Positions 1-6,092 of a stretch of 7,125 bases of DNA are shown here, piece by piece. The stretch is from JAHEAO01 sp037968535 (GTDB lineage Bacteria > Pseudomonadota > Alphaproteobacteria > Rhodobacterales > Rhodobacteraceae): positions 1 through 7,125 of the forward strand of contig JBBKVT010000399.1 of assembly GCA_037968535.1 (NCBI GenBank), given 5' to 3'. Position 1 is the stretch's first letter. Every line of letters begins with the position of its first letter. A program made the translations under genes and the position numbers. The notes under the pieces were generated by a model that was not told the origin of the DNA, made no database searches, and was given only the letters and a program-made list of their open reading frames with translations.

Positions 1-252
1 GCCGCTATGAAGCGGGCGCGGATCTTCGTGGACAGCCGCGCAACCACGATGGAACATATCGGAGAGCTGAAGGATCCGTTGGCATCCGGCGCGATCGATG
101 AAGGTGATGTGCTGGCGGACTACTACGATCTGGCAGACGGACGCTTTTCGCGGCAGTCAGCGGACGAGATCACGCTTTTCAAGAATGGTGGTGGGGCACA
201 TCTGGATCTGATGTCCAGCACCTATATTCTGGAGGCTTGGCGCGGCAGATGA
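1..252 (+). CDS. Ornithine cyclodeaminase / mu-crystallin family protein, C-terminal part (5' end outside window)
   Basis: This is the last 83 codons of a gene that enters from the left edge in frame 1 and stops at TGA 250-252. The family is NAD(P)-dependent, Rossmann-fold and cytosolic. Members deaminate ornithine to proline, reduce cyclic imino acids or act as alanine or opine-type dehydrogenases. Visible C-terminal hallmarks are the strand-turn stretch ARIFVDSR, the block around EHIGELKDPLASGAI, and the near-invariant DEITLFKNGG followed by DLMSSTYILE. Family members are usually about 310-330 residues, so roughly three quarters of the protein, including the nucleotide-binding fold and most catalytic residues, lies outside the window. 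The GGGAHLDLM variant near the end differs from the common G-A-ED-A form, so this is probably not a classical ornithine cyclodeaminase and its substrate is unknown. Its stop codon overlaps the start of the downstream PhyH gene as ATGA, which indicates co-translation. Confidence 0.86.
   Translation, partial: AAMKRARIFVDSRATTMEHIGELKDPLASGAIDEGDVLADYYDLADGRFSRQSADEITLFKNGGGAHLDLMSSTYILEAWRGR
231..235 (+). promoter_or_regulatory. Shine-Dalgarno GGAGG inside the end of the cyclodeaminase gene
   Basis: GGAGG lies 13 bases before the ATG at 249 and only 1 base before an in-frame TTG at 237. The spacing rules out TTG 237 as a start and favours ATG 249 (or the adjacent ATG 252), although 13 bases is somewhat long. 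The ATGA overlap suggests that translational coupling adds to initiation. Confidence 0.5.
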
Positions 253-1046
253 TGACCAAAGATCAGATCGAGGCGTTTCACCGCGATGGGGCGATAGTGT
301 TGCGCGGCGTGTTTCGGGACTGGGTTGATACAATGGCCGAAGGCATCGCGCGAAACATGGCCGAACCTGGACCGTCGGCCAGCGAGAACGCCGTCAGCGA
401 AGGACGGTTCTTCGACGACTACTGCAACTGGACGCGAATCCCTGAATTTGAACGTGTAGTCAGGGAAAGCCCGGCGGCAGAACTGGCGGCGCTGGCGATG
501 CGCTCGCAAAGCGCACAATTTTTTCATGATCATGTTCTGGTCAAGGAACCCGGCACGCCAAAGCCGACGCCGTGGCATCAGGACGCGCCCTACTATTTCA
601 TTGAGGGCAGCCAGACCGTGAGTCAGTGGATCCCGCTCGACCCTGTCCGCGAGGCAAGTCTTCGGTTCATCGCGGGCTCTCACCGTTGGGAAAAGATGGT
701 GCGTCCGGTCAGTTGGGCCGATGACAGCGATTTCTATCATGACCAGACCGATTGGACCCCGGTGCCGGACCCGGATGCCGATCCGGCCAGTACGCAGGTT
801 CTCGAATGGGCGATGGAGCCGGGCGACGTTGTCCTGTTTGACTACCGTACCGCGCACGGCGCTCGTGGTAATCTGACTGGAAAACGACGGCGTGCGCTGA
901 GCTTGCGGTGGGTAGGTGACGACGCGCGCTATGTTGGACGTCCCGGACGCACCTCGCCGCCATTTCCCGGACACGGAATGGAGACAGGACAGAGACTGCG
1001 CGAGGATTGGTTTCCTGTCATGTGGCGCGCGAAAACCAACAATTGA
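249..1046 (+). CDS. Phytanoyl-CoA dioxygenase (PhyH) family Fe(II)/2-oxoglutarate-dependent oxygenase
   Basis: A 265-residue cytosolic protein of normal length for bacterial PhyH-family enzymes, which hydroxylate small molecules using O2, Fe(II) and 2-oxoglutarate. It opens with the usual N-terminal helix and strand (QIEAFHRDGAIVLRGVF, about residues 6-22). The iron triad is readable: H110 and D112 in PTPWHQDAPYY, and the distal H203 in DYRTAHGARGN. An Arg cluster at 213-215 follows at the expected distance to bind 2-oxoglutarate. K99 in VLVKEPG sits where many PhyH enzymes place a second co-substrate contact. LRFIAGSH (139-145) is the typical core strand. All metal ligands are present, so the enzyme should be active. 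The ATG at 249 was chosen over TTG 237 because of the ATGA overlap and the position of GGAGG. The ectoine hydroxylase EctD signature is absent. Coupling to an ornithine cyclodeaminase homologue suggests an amino-acid-derived substrate, but that is inference. Confidence 0.9.
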   Translation: MMTKDQIEAFHRDGAIVLRGVFRDWVDTMAEGIARNMAEPGPSASENAVSEGRFFDDYCNWTRIPEFERVVRESPAAELAALAMRSQSAQFFHDHVLVKEPGTPKPTPWHQDAPYYFIEGSQTVSQWIPLDPVREASLRFIAGSHRWEKMVRPVSWADDSDFYHDQTDWTPVPDPDADPASTQVLEWAMEPGDVVLFDYRTAHGARGNLTGKRRRALSLRWVGDDARYVGRPGRTSPPFPGHGMETGQRLREDWFPVMWRAKTNN

Positions 1047-1109
1047 TGGAACTTACTGTTGGGTGGCGGCCTTGGCGCAAGCGCTCAAACAAACGGCGAC
1101 CGTAAGTGC

Positions 1110-1114
1110 AGGGG
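1110..1114 (+). promoter_or_regulatory. Shine-Dalgarno AGGGG for the DUF2478 gene
   Basis: AGGGG stands 9 bases upstream of ATG 1124, an ideal spacing. It overlaps any longer reading from GTG 1106 and lies only 6 bases before GTG 1121. It is the main reason for placing the start at 1124. The 77-base gap from the PhyH stop to this start contains no convincing promoter by eye. Confidence 0.6.
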
Positions 1115-1123
1115 CAAGCAGTG

Positions 1124-1669
1124 ATGAAACTGGCTTACACGATGAGCGAAGAACGCGGCCAAATCGATCGGATACTCGCCGACCTTGCGGCCAGAATGAT
1201 CGCGGAGGGGGTCAACCTTTCAGGCGTGGTTCAAACCAATTCCGGGAACTGTGACCATAATCACTGCGACATGGACGTTCAGGTTCTGCCGGACGGCGCG
1301 ATCTTTCGCATTTCTCAGTCGCTGGGAAAAGAGGCAAAGGGTTGTCGTCTGGATCCGGGAGCGTTGGAAAAGGCGGTTGGCGCCGTAGCAGGCACGCTAT
1401 CTGAAGACACCGCCCTTCTGATCGTCAACAAATTCGGCAAACACGAAGCCGAAGGCCGCGGATTTCGTCCAGTCATTGCCGAGGCGTTGGCCCGCGACAT
1501 TCCGGTCCTTCTCGGCGTTAGCAAGCTGAGCTTGGCAGCATTTCGGGACTTCGCCGGCGATGCGGCAGAGTTTGTTGAAGCCGAAGACGGCGCGTTGCTG
1601 GATTGGATTCGCGTCGCATGTGCTGAGCAGCCGTGCGCCCGCGCTGGAAATGAAGCCACCGCCGAGTAG
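1124..1669 (+). CDS. DUF2478 family protein, function unknown
   Basis: A 181-residue soluble protein with no signal peptide or membrane segment. It matches the DUF2478 family by memory of its conserved blocks: an opening strand-helix (LAYTMSEERGQIDRILADLA), LSGVVQTN at 32-39, CDM at 48-50, ISQSLG then GCRLDPGALE at 63-82, the strand LLIVNKFGKHEAEGRGFR at 98-115, and the late IPVLLGVSK at 126-134. The arrangement of strands and the NKFGK block recall P-loop NTPase folds of the THEP1 type. However, the N-terminal loop has no GxxGxGK[ST], so ATP binding by a standard Walker A is unlikely. Family members are sometimes labelled molybdenum transport or nucleotide-binding proteins without experimental support that I know of. 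Odd points are the cluster C43-x-H45-x-H47-C48 and a further C74, which together look metal-capable. It follows PhyH on the same strand after 77 bases, so it may or may not share its transcript. GTG 1121 or 1106 are less likely starts. Confidence 0.8.
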   Translation: MKLAYTMSEERGQIDRILADLAARMIAEGVNLSGVVQTNSGNCDHNHCDMDVQVLPDGAIFRISQSLGKEAKGCRLDPGALEKAVGAVAGTLSEDTALLIVNKFGKHEAEGRGFRPVIAEALARDIPVLLGVSKLSLAAFRDFAGDAAEFVEAEDGALLDWIRVACAEQPCARAGNEATAE

Positions 1670-1676
1670 GCCTTTT

Positions 1677-1692
1677 GTCTGCGCCACCAGAC
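1677..1692. terminator. Possible weak hairpin between convergent genes
   Basis: The 23 bases between the DUF2478 stop and the stop of the minus-strand lipocalin gene contain GTCTG-CGCCAC-CAGAC, a perfect 5-bp stem with a 6-base loop. On the plus strand it is followed by TTATTT, and on the minus strand by AAAAGG. Only the plus-strand reading has a T-rich tail, and the stem is short. It could end the plus-strand transcript weakly; the assignment is tentative. An alternative overlapping stem (CACCA 1685-1689 with TGGTG 1698-1702) competes with it. Confidence 0.25.
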
Positions 1693-2745
1693 TTATTTGG
1701 TGTCGTACCCAGCCATCTCAAGATAGCCGCGACCATTGTGGCTGCCTGTCACGGTGACTGGCCCTTCCCAGTAGGGAACTGCAGTTGTCATCCACGCGTC
1801 CGCGTTCAATGCTTCGACCGTGACATCTACTCCGCGTTCGGGAAGCCTGACACGCCAGCTCGTCGGCACTGTCGCGGCTGGCAATGTGGTCTGCACAAGC
1901 GGCGCGGCGTTGAACGCCCCATCGGGATACGAGGTCGCCCGCCCATCCGGTTCGATCCAGGTCGCAGAACTGAAAGCTGTTCCATCCGCCTGCCGCACCC
2001 GAAATCCCATCAGCCGCGCACCGTCGTCGAAACCAAGCGAAAACCAGTCCCACCCAGTCTGTGACTCGGCCAGCGGTTGCGATGACCATTCGCGATCGAG
2101 CCACGCGTCGCCAGTGACCGTCACAACACCTTCGGGAAGGTCCAAGTTTCCGCTGATACGGTAGAAAGGCTGCGAATAATAATAACTTGCCTGACCTTCC
2201 GCCGACTTTATTGAATAACCGCGTTCACCGTGGAAAACCAAGGGACCGTCCGCTGTCAGTTTCATTTCATAGGCAAACGTCGGGCCTGATGCGGACAGGG
2301 TCAGGGCAGACAGATCAGCGGCCCCCGCCATGCGCCAATCGTCGATCCAGGCCTCGTACGGCTCTGATGTCACACCGGCCTGTCCGATGCCGCCCTGCGC
2401 CAGACGTTCTGTCACGAAATGTTGGTCGGGCGTCGTCACTGCCGCGTGACCCATCCAGATCTGCGGGCTGCTCCAGCCACTGGCCTCACCTGGCCGCAGA
2501 GCAGAGCGAAACAGTGTCCACTGCAAGCCGTAACTGGTGCCGTCCGGCCCCCTCAGGTTCGCGGTCAGGTACCACCATTCGATCCGGTAGTCAGGATGTG
2601 CCCCGTGATCTGCGGGAAAGTCGAATTGATAGTTCGGCTGCGGAACAGCGAAGCCGCCGGCCCCGATCCCCAGTCCGGCAAATCCCTGTGCCGTCACCGC
2701 AGCGGGCAATCCCATCAGCAACAGGATCGCGATCTTAGCGTTCAT
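1693..2745 (-). CDS. Secreted lipocalin-like protein of the AttH / CrtC N-terminal fold
   Basis: A 350-residue protein with a clear Sec signal peptide: MNAKIAILLLMGLPAAVTA, then cleavage before QG at about residue 20. There is no lipobox Cys, so it is expected free in the periplasm. The AttH/hydroxyneurosporene-synthase fold, two lipocalin-like beta barrels, is indicated by these blocks: HPDYRIEWWYLTANL at 50-64, WTLFRSAL at 76-83, GDAWLDREWSSQPL at 212-225, GWDWFSLGFDDGARL at 231-245, YWEGPVTV at 325-332 and GRGYLEMAGY at 338-347. Similar proteins are encoded beside FtsX-type ABC transporters (the AttEFGH arrangement) and probably bind or carry a hydrophobic molecule; the ligand is not known. 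The start at ATG 2745 is chosen because it begins the signal peptide. A longer reading from TTG 2814 would put an Arg-rich extension ahead of it. It overlaps the permease gene by 11 bases and has only a weak upstream GGG, so translation is likely coupled. Carotenoid hydratase activity is unlikely, since no carotenoid genes are nearby. Confidence 0.87.
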   Translation of the reverse strand: MNAKIAILLLMGLPAAVTAQGFAGLGIGAGGFAVPQPNYQFDFPADHGAHPDYRIEWWYLTANLRGPDGTSYGLQWTLFRSALRPGEASGWSSPQIWMGHAAVTTPDQHFVTERLAQGGIGQAGVTSEPYEAWIDDWRMAGAADLSALTLSASGPTFAYEMKLTADGPLVFHGERGYSIKSAEGQASYYYSQPFYRISGNLDLPEGVVTVTGDAWLDREWSSQPLAESQTGWDWFSLGFDDGARLMGFRVRQADGTAFSSATWIEPDGRATSYPDGAFNAAPLVQTTLPAATVPTSWRVRLPERGVDVTVEALNADAWMTTAVPYWEGPVTVTGSHNGRGYLEMAGYDTK

Positions 2746-5122
2746 TGCTGAAAACCCGCAGAAGCCTGTCGGGCGGCGTTCGCGCAAGTCGCAACGCCGG
2801 CCACAGCGCCGCAAGAAGCGCTGCCAGCAGGGTCAGGACGCCAAGCTTCATGTAGTCGACCGGAAAAAGGTGCATCGGCAGCCGCCATCCGAACGCCTGC
2901 ACATTGACAATCGCCAAAAGCAACCATGCCAACCCCAGACCCAGCGGGATCGCAGCAAGGCCGGCGAAGGCCGCAAGGCACAGCGCGCGCAAAAGCTCCA
3001 GCAAAGCGAGTGTGCGACGAGTCATACCCAGCGCCCAGACCGGCGCTAGCTGTGGCAGGCGCATCGTCGCCAACGTCAGCAGGCTGATCAGGATCGCGAA
3101 CCCTGCGACGGAAAGCGTCAGGATGTTCAGCGCCGTTGTGACCGAGAACGTCCGCTCGAAAATTTCCAGCGACATGGCCTTGATTCGAGCCTGATCGACA
3201 ATTGCGCCCGGCGGCAGATCGAACTTTTCACGCAAATCCGCAGCGACCCTCTGTGGTGCGCTCGTGCGTAAACCAAAGCGCATCGCGACCACGTCCGGAT
3301 AGCGGGCACGGAATGTGCTCAGTCCAAGCACGACTTGACCAGCAGGATTGCCGTAGTCGCCGTAAACCCCCAGAACCATGTCTCCTTGGTTCGGTAGCTG
3401 GTCGCCGACTGCCAGACCCTGACGCCGGAACAATTGTTCGTTCACCAGTACCCCTTCGCCTCTGTTCAGCCTGTCCCAAGCATCCGGAACAGAGAATAGA
3501 AGTCGCCAGTTGTCGCGATAGGTCGCCTGATCGCGAATGCCGTAAATCTCTGCCGGAAGCCCGCCAATCCGGGTTTCGATCGAAATGATCGGAAGCACGG
3601 CATCTACTTTGCCCTCAAGATAGCCCGCAAGCGCTGCGGCTTCCTCGTGAGTGCGCGCCGACAAGTACAGCTCTGACGCTAGGCGCTGATCGAGCCAGCC
3701 GACAAACGTCAGCCGAAAGCTGGACACCATCGTCGAGACGCCGATATTTGCGGCCATCGCCAACAGAAGCGCCATCAACGCCATTGAGAGGCCCGGCAAT
3801 TGCGACCGTGTATCGGCCCAGAACCATTGCGCCACGACGCCTCGCGCAAGCATCCCCGCACCGCGCAGCATGAGGTCAAGCGTGAACGGCAACGCCAGTG
3901 CTGCCGCGATCAGCAGGCAGGCGAGCAGGCCGAACCCTGCATTCAGCCCACTTCCGAACATCGCAAGAAGCAATCCAACCGTTCCGAGCCCGAAGGCGGC
4001 ACGCAACATTCTTCTGACGCTGCGCTGCGCCTCGGCCGCCCAGGCACGAGGGTGAGCAGCTGCCAGCAACGGCATCCGGTTCAGTCGCCAGAGCGCGCCC
4101 GACGCGGCGGCGGCGGTCCCACCCAGCGCCATACCAAGGCCAGAAAGCCACCAAGAAGGTCGCAACGTCAGTTCTCCGCTTACTTCGGCTGAATAAAGCC
4201 CGCGCAGCGTCGCGGCGACGTCCGGCAGCAGTAGAGCGGCCATGACATAGCCAAGTGCCACGCCAATGGCGCCAGCAATCAGCGCGAATAGAATGTGTTC
4301 GAATGCCAGCAGCCCCATCAACGTGACAAGCGGTAGACCGAGGGTCCGGAGCGTCCGGAAGATCGGCCGGCGTTGTTCAAAAGCCAGTCCAATTGCCCCG
4401 TAAACGATGAAGATGCCAACCGCGAAAGACAGCAGGCCAAACGCGGTGAGATTCAAGTGAAAACTGTCAGTCAGACGCGCCACATCGCTTTGATCCTGAC
4501 CGTTGTGCAGAACGAGCGCAGGGGCAACCGCCGCCAAGGTCGGCCGGCTGAGCGGCTGTTCATTCGCGACCAACAGCCGGGTGAATTCCTGAACGCCCAA
4601 CAACTTCTGAGCGGTTGCAACGCTGGCGGTCAGATGCCCGCGTCGCTGCGACGGATCGGACCGAAGGCGGGTGCCAAGGGCTGTCAGGACGTTGACGTCG
4701 GCGGGATGCACGACGACCAGGCCCTCGGGCGACAGGAACTCGGCCAAATCTGCCAAATCGACTCTCGTCCCGCCCGCTATATCACGCGGCAGGGTTAGAG
4801 GGTCGATGCCTGTCAGCGAAAAGCCCTGTCCGCCAAATTGGAAACTACCCTCGATCACCGGGCTGACCTGCCACCCTGCCCGACGTAGCGCGACGTATTG
4901 GGTCAGGGTGACCGTCGTGCCATCATGGTTGAGAATCTGGTCAAACCGCCCCTGCCCAATAGCTGACGCGGCCCGGTCGTAGCTCGCCCGGGCCTCGGTG
5001 TTGATCGCCTGGACGCCGGACCAAAGCGCTGTGGCCATAGCCAACCCTGCGATCATCGTGAATGCCTGCAACGGGTTACGCCACCAATGAGATAGAAGTG
5101 CGCCGAGCGTCGTCCGGATCAT
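2735..5122 (-). CDS. ABC transporter permease with two FtsX domains (AttF-AttG / YbbP-like)
   Basis: A 795-residue inner-membrane protein. Hydrophobic segments suggest ten helices: about 18-40, 225-247, 262-282, 284-300, 325-345, 375-412 (two), 441-466, 661-686, 704-737 and 757-778 (boundaries by eye; some longer stretches may hold an extra helix or re-entrant loop). Two large periplasmic domains lie at about 41-222 and 467-658. Each is followed by an FtsX-type core (about 225-350 and 660-785), including cytoplasmic coupling stretches RRPIFRTLRTLGLP and MRLPQLAPVWALGMTRR. This is the layout of YbbP-type permeases rather than four-helix MacB or LolC/E. Such permeases usually convert ATP hydrolysis into periplasmic motion or extract lipids and hydrophobic substrates rather than forming a classic channel. 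Start ATG 5122 has AGGA 7 bases upstream and overlaps the ATPase stop as ATGA. The two halves are in one chain, whereas AttF and AttG are named as separate components in the AttEFGH scheme. Substrate is unknown. Confidence 0.92.
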   Translation of the reverse strand: MIRTTLGALLSHWWRNPLQAFTMIAGLAMATALWSGVQAINTEARASYDRAASAIGQGRFDQILNHDGTTVTLTQYVALRRAGWQVSPVIEGSFQFGGQGFSLTGIDPLTLPRDIAGGTRVDLADLAEFLSPEGLVVVHPADVNVLTALGTRLRSDPSQRRGHLTASVATAQKLLGVQEFTRLLVANEQPLSRPTLAAVAPALVLHNGQDQSDVARLTDSFHLNLTAFGLLSFAVGIFIVYGAIGLAFEQRRPIFRTLRTLGLPLVTLMGLLAFEHILFALIAGAIGVALGYVMAALLLPDVAATLRGLYSAEVSGELTLRPSWWLSGLGMALGGTAAAASGALWRLNRMPLLAAAHPRAWAAEAQRSVRRMLRAAFGLGTVGLLLAMFGSGLNAGFGLLACLLIAAALALPFTLDLMLRGAGMLARGVVAQWFWADTRSQLPGLSMALMALLLAMAANIGVSTMVSSFRLTFVGWLDQRLASELYLSARTHEEAAALAGYLEGKVDAVLPIISIETRIGGLPAEIYGIRDQATYRDNWRLLFSVPDAWDRLNRGEGVLVNEQLFRRQGLAVGDQLPNQGDMVLGVYGDYGNPAGQVVLGLSTFRARYPDVVAMRFGLRTSAPQRVAADLREKFDLPPGAIVDQARIKAMSLEIFERTFSVTTALNILTLSVAGFAILISLLTLATMRLPQLAPVWALGMTRRTLALLELLRALCLAAFAGLAAIPLGLGLAWLLLAIVNVQAFGWRLPMHLFPVDYMKLGVLTLLAALLAALWPALRLARTPPDRLLRVFSNER

Positions 5123-5775
5123 CCGCCAATCCTGCCGTGGCTCAAATGCAGCCGGCGCTTCAGCCGACTGGCAAGATGCTGCGAATGCGTTACCATCAAA
5201 ATGGCAGTCCCGGCGTCTCTGGCCGCATCAAGCAAGAGCGTCAGAACAATATCGGCGTTGTCCTCGTCAAGATTTCCTGTCGGCTCGTCGGCCAACAGCA
5301 ACTTGGGACGTGCCGCCAGCGTGCGTGCGATTGCCACACGCTGTTGTTGTCCGCCGGACAGTGCCTCGGGGTACTTGTCCAGTTGATCGGACAATCCGAT
5401 GCTCTTGATGAGCTGGCGGACCCATGCAGCATCGTAGCAATCGGCCAGTCGCGCCTGAAAAGCGATGTTGGCAGCTACGTCCAGGCTCGGGATCAGGTTG
5501 AACTGCTGAAAGACGATGCCGACGGTTCCGCGACGTAGCGCCGCGCGGCCCCGGTCATCGAGCCTCAACATGTCCGCACCGTCGATTACAATGCCGCCAG
5601 AGTCGGGTCGATCAAGCCCCGCGATCAGATGCAGCAGCGTGCTTTTGCCGCTTCCCGATTCCCCAGACAGCGCAAGGGTTTCGCCCGGCTCCATACTGAA
5701 CGAAACGCCTTTAAGAACTTCGATCCCACCATCGGCGCTAGGATGGCTCTTTGTCAGGTTCTCGACCTGAAGCAT
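5119..5775 (-). CDS. ABC transporter ATP-binding protein (MacB/LolD-type, AttE-like)
   Basis: A 218-residue cytoplasmic ATPase with every catalytic motif intact. Walker A is GESGSGKS at 38-45, the Q-loop is at Q90-Q91 in GIVFQQFNLIPSL, the signature is LSGGQQQR at 139-146, Walker B is LLLADE at 159-164 with catalytic E164, the D-loop is NLD at 168-170, and the switch His is H197 in VTHS. The length and the FQQFNLIPSLDVAANI stretch are typical of the LolD/MacB/FtsE branch that pairs with FtsX-type permeases, which is exactly what follows. It should form a homodimer energising the 795-residue permease. ATG 5775 is chosen: it begins at LQVENLTKSH, where family members start, and has GGGGAG 8 bases upstream. 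A longer frame from TTG 5832 adds 19 residues without family resemblance. It is the first gene of the three-gene minus-strand operon, so its upstream region should hold the operon promoter. Confidence 0.96.
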   Translation of the reverse strand: MLQVENLTKSHPSADGGIEVLKGVSFSMEPGETLALSGESGSGKSTLLHLIAGLDRPDSGGIVIDGADMLRLDDRGRAALRRGTVGIVFQQFNLIPSLDVAANIAFQARLADCYDAAWVRQLIKSIGLSDQLDKYPEALSGGQQQRVAIARTLAARPKLLLADEPTGNLDEDNADIVLTLLLDAARDAGTAILMVTHSQHLASRLKRRLHLSHGRIGG

Positions 5776-5783
5776 GAATGAAA

Positions 5784-5789
5784 CTCCCC
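5784..5789 (-). promoter_or_regulatory. Shine-Dalgarno GGGGAG of the ATPase gene
   Basis: Read on the minus strand, GGGGAG precedes the ATG at 5775 by 8 bases. It is the strongest ribosome binding site in the window and fixes the start of the ABC ATPase. Confidence 0.7.
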
Positions 5790-6055
5790 GGTCCCGCCTG
5801 TGACCTAGCGCCCGTGGCACAAAAGACAGCAATTCGGCGCAGAATGTCCAGCGACCGCAAAGTCGAGAGGCTGACGGGATGGCTTACCATGCCAGCGACG
5901 TGCACTCGCAGTGAAGCATTCGCCCGAAGGCGCCAACGGAACGATTACACGCGCGAGTAGTTCGCTGTTGAAATAACTTTCGCCAAGGCTTTCTTCGAAC
6001 CGCAAAGCCAATCAGAATGCCGCGGACGCCTTGTAACAGCCTTGCTGCGTATCCT

Positions 6056-6060
6056 GGGGA
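6056..6060 (+). promoter_or_regulatory. Candidate Shine-Dalgarno GGGGA before an in-frame TTG at 6066
   Basis: GGGGA is followed after 5 bases by TTG 6066-6068, which is in frame with the glucan synthase gene and would add nine residues before the ATG at 6093. The ATG at 6093 has no recognisable ribosome binding site of its own. The assignment is uncertain. Confidence 0.35.
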
Positions 6061-6092
6061 ACATTTTGAACCATAGATCATACCTGAACAGC

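Larger units (their letters stand above)
5776..6092. other. Divergent intergenic region between the ABC operon and the glucan synthase gene
   Basis: About 317 bases separate two divergently read units, so at least two promoters are expected here. I cannot point to a convincing -35/-10 pair by eye on either strand. Two small inverted repeats lie close together: CACT-CGC-AGTG at 5903-5913, and CGCC-CGAA-GGCG at 5921-5932. The second reads as a UUCG tetraloop on the minus strand, within the possible leader of the ABC operon. Neither is followed by a T-run, so they are not obvious terminators; they could be an operator or leader structure, or chance. Small open frames in this stretch (for example 5778-5960 plus and 5884-6120 minus) have no recognisable protein character. 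The glucan synthase frame itself is open back to 5961. Confidence 0.6.

Noticed and set aside
222..974. 250-codon open frame on the minus strand across the PhyH gene
   Set aside because: It is antisense to a gene with a full iron triad and family blocks. Its translation is Arg-rich with no recognisable domain, as expected of a GC-rich shadow frame.
249..1046. Assigning the PhyH gene as ectoine hydroxylase (ectD)
   Set aside because: The conserved EctD signature around its first iron ligand is absent, and no ectABC gene is in view.
1675..2738. Several plus-strand frames of 110-183 codons opposite the lipocalin gene
   Set aside because: Compositions are dominated by Arg, Ser and Pro with no domain character. 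The minus strand carries clear AttH motifs and a signal peptide.
1693..2814. Calling the lipocalin-like gene crtC (carotenoid 1,2-hydratase)
   Set aside because: The fold is shared, but the gene is embedded in an ABC transporter operon, has a signal peptide, and no carotenoid genes are present. AttH-like is the better description.
5062..5538. 158-codon plus-strand frame opposite the ATPase gene
   Set aside because: It lies antisense to intact Walker B and signature motifs and has no ribosome binding site or protein-like pattern of its own.
5119..5832. Longer starts from TTG 5832 (ATPase) and TTG 2814 (lipocalin)
   Set aside because: Both extensions lack family resemblance. ATG 5775 has a strong ribosome binding site, and ATG 2745 begins a proper signal peptide.
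5778..5960. 60-codon plus-strand open frame in the divergent intergenic region
   Set aside because: No family resemblance and an Arg-rich composition. Its ATG lies at the edge of the ATPase ribosome binding site region on the other strand. Not supported as a gene.
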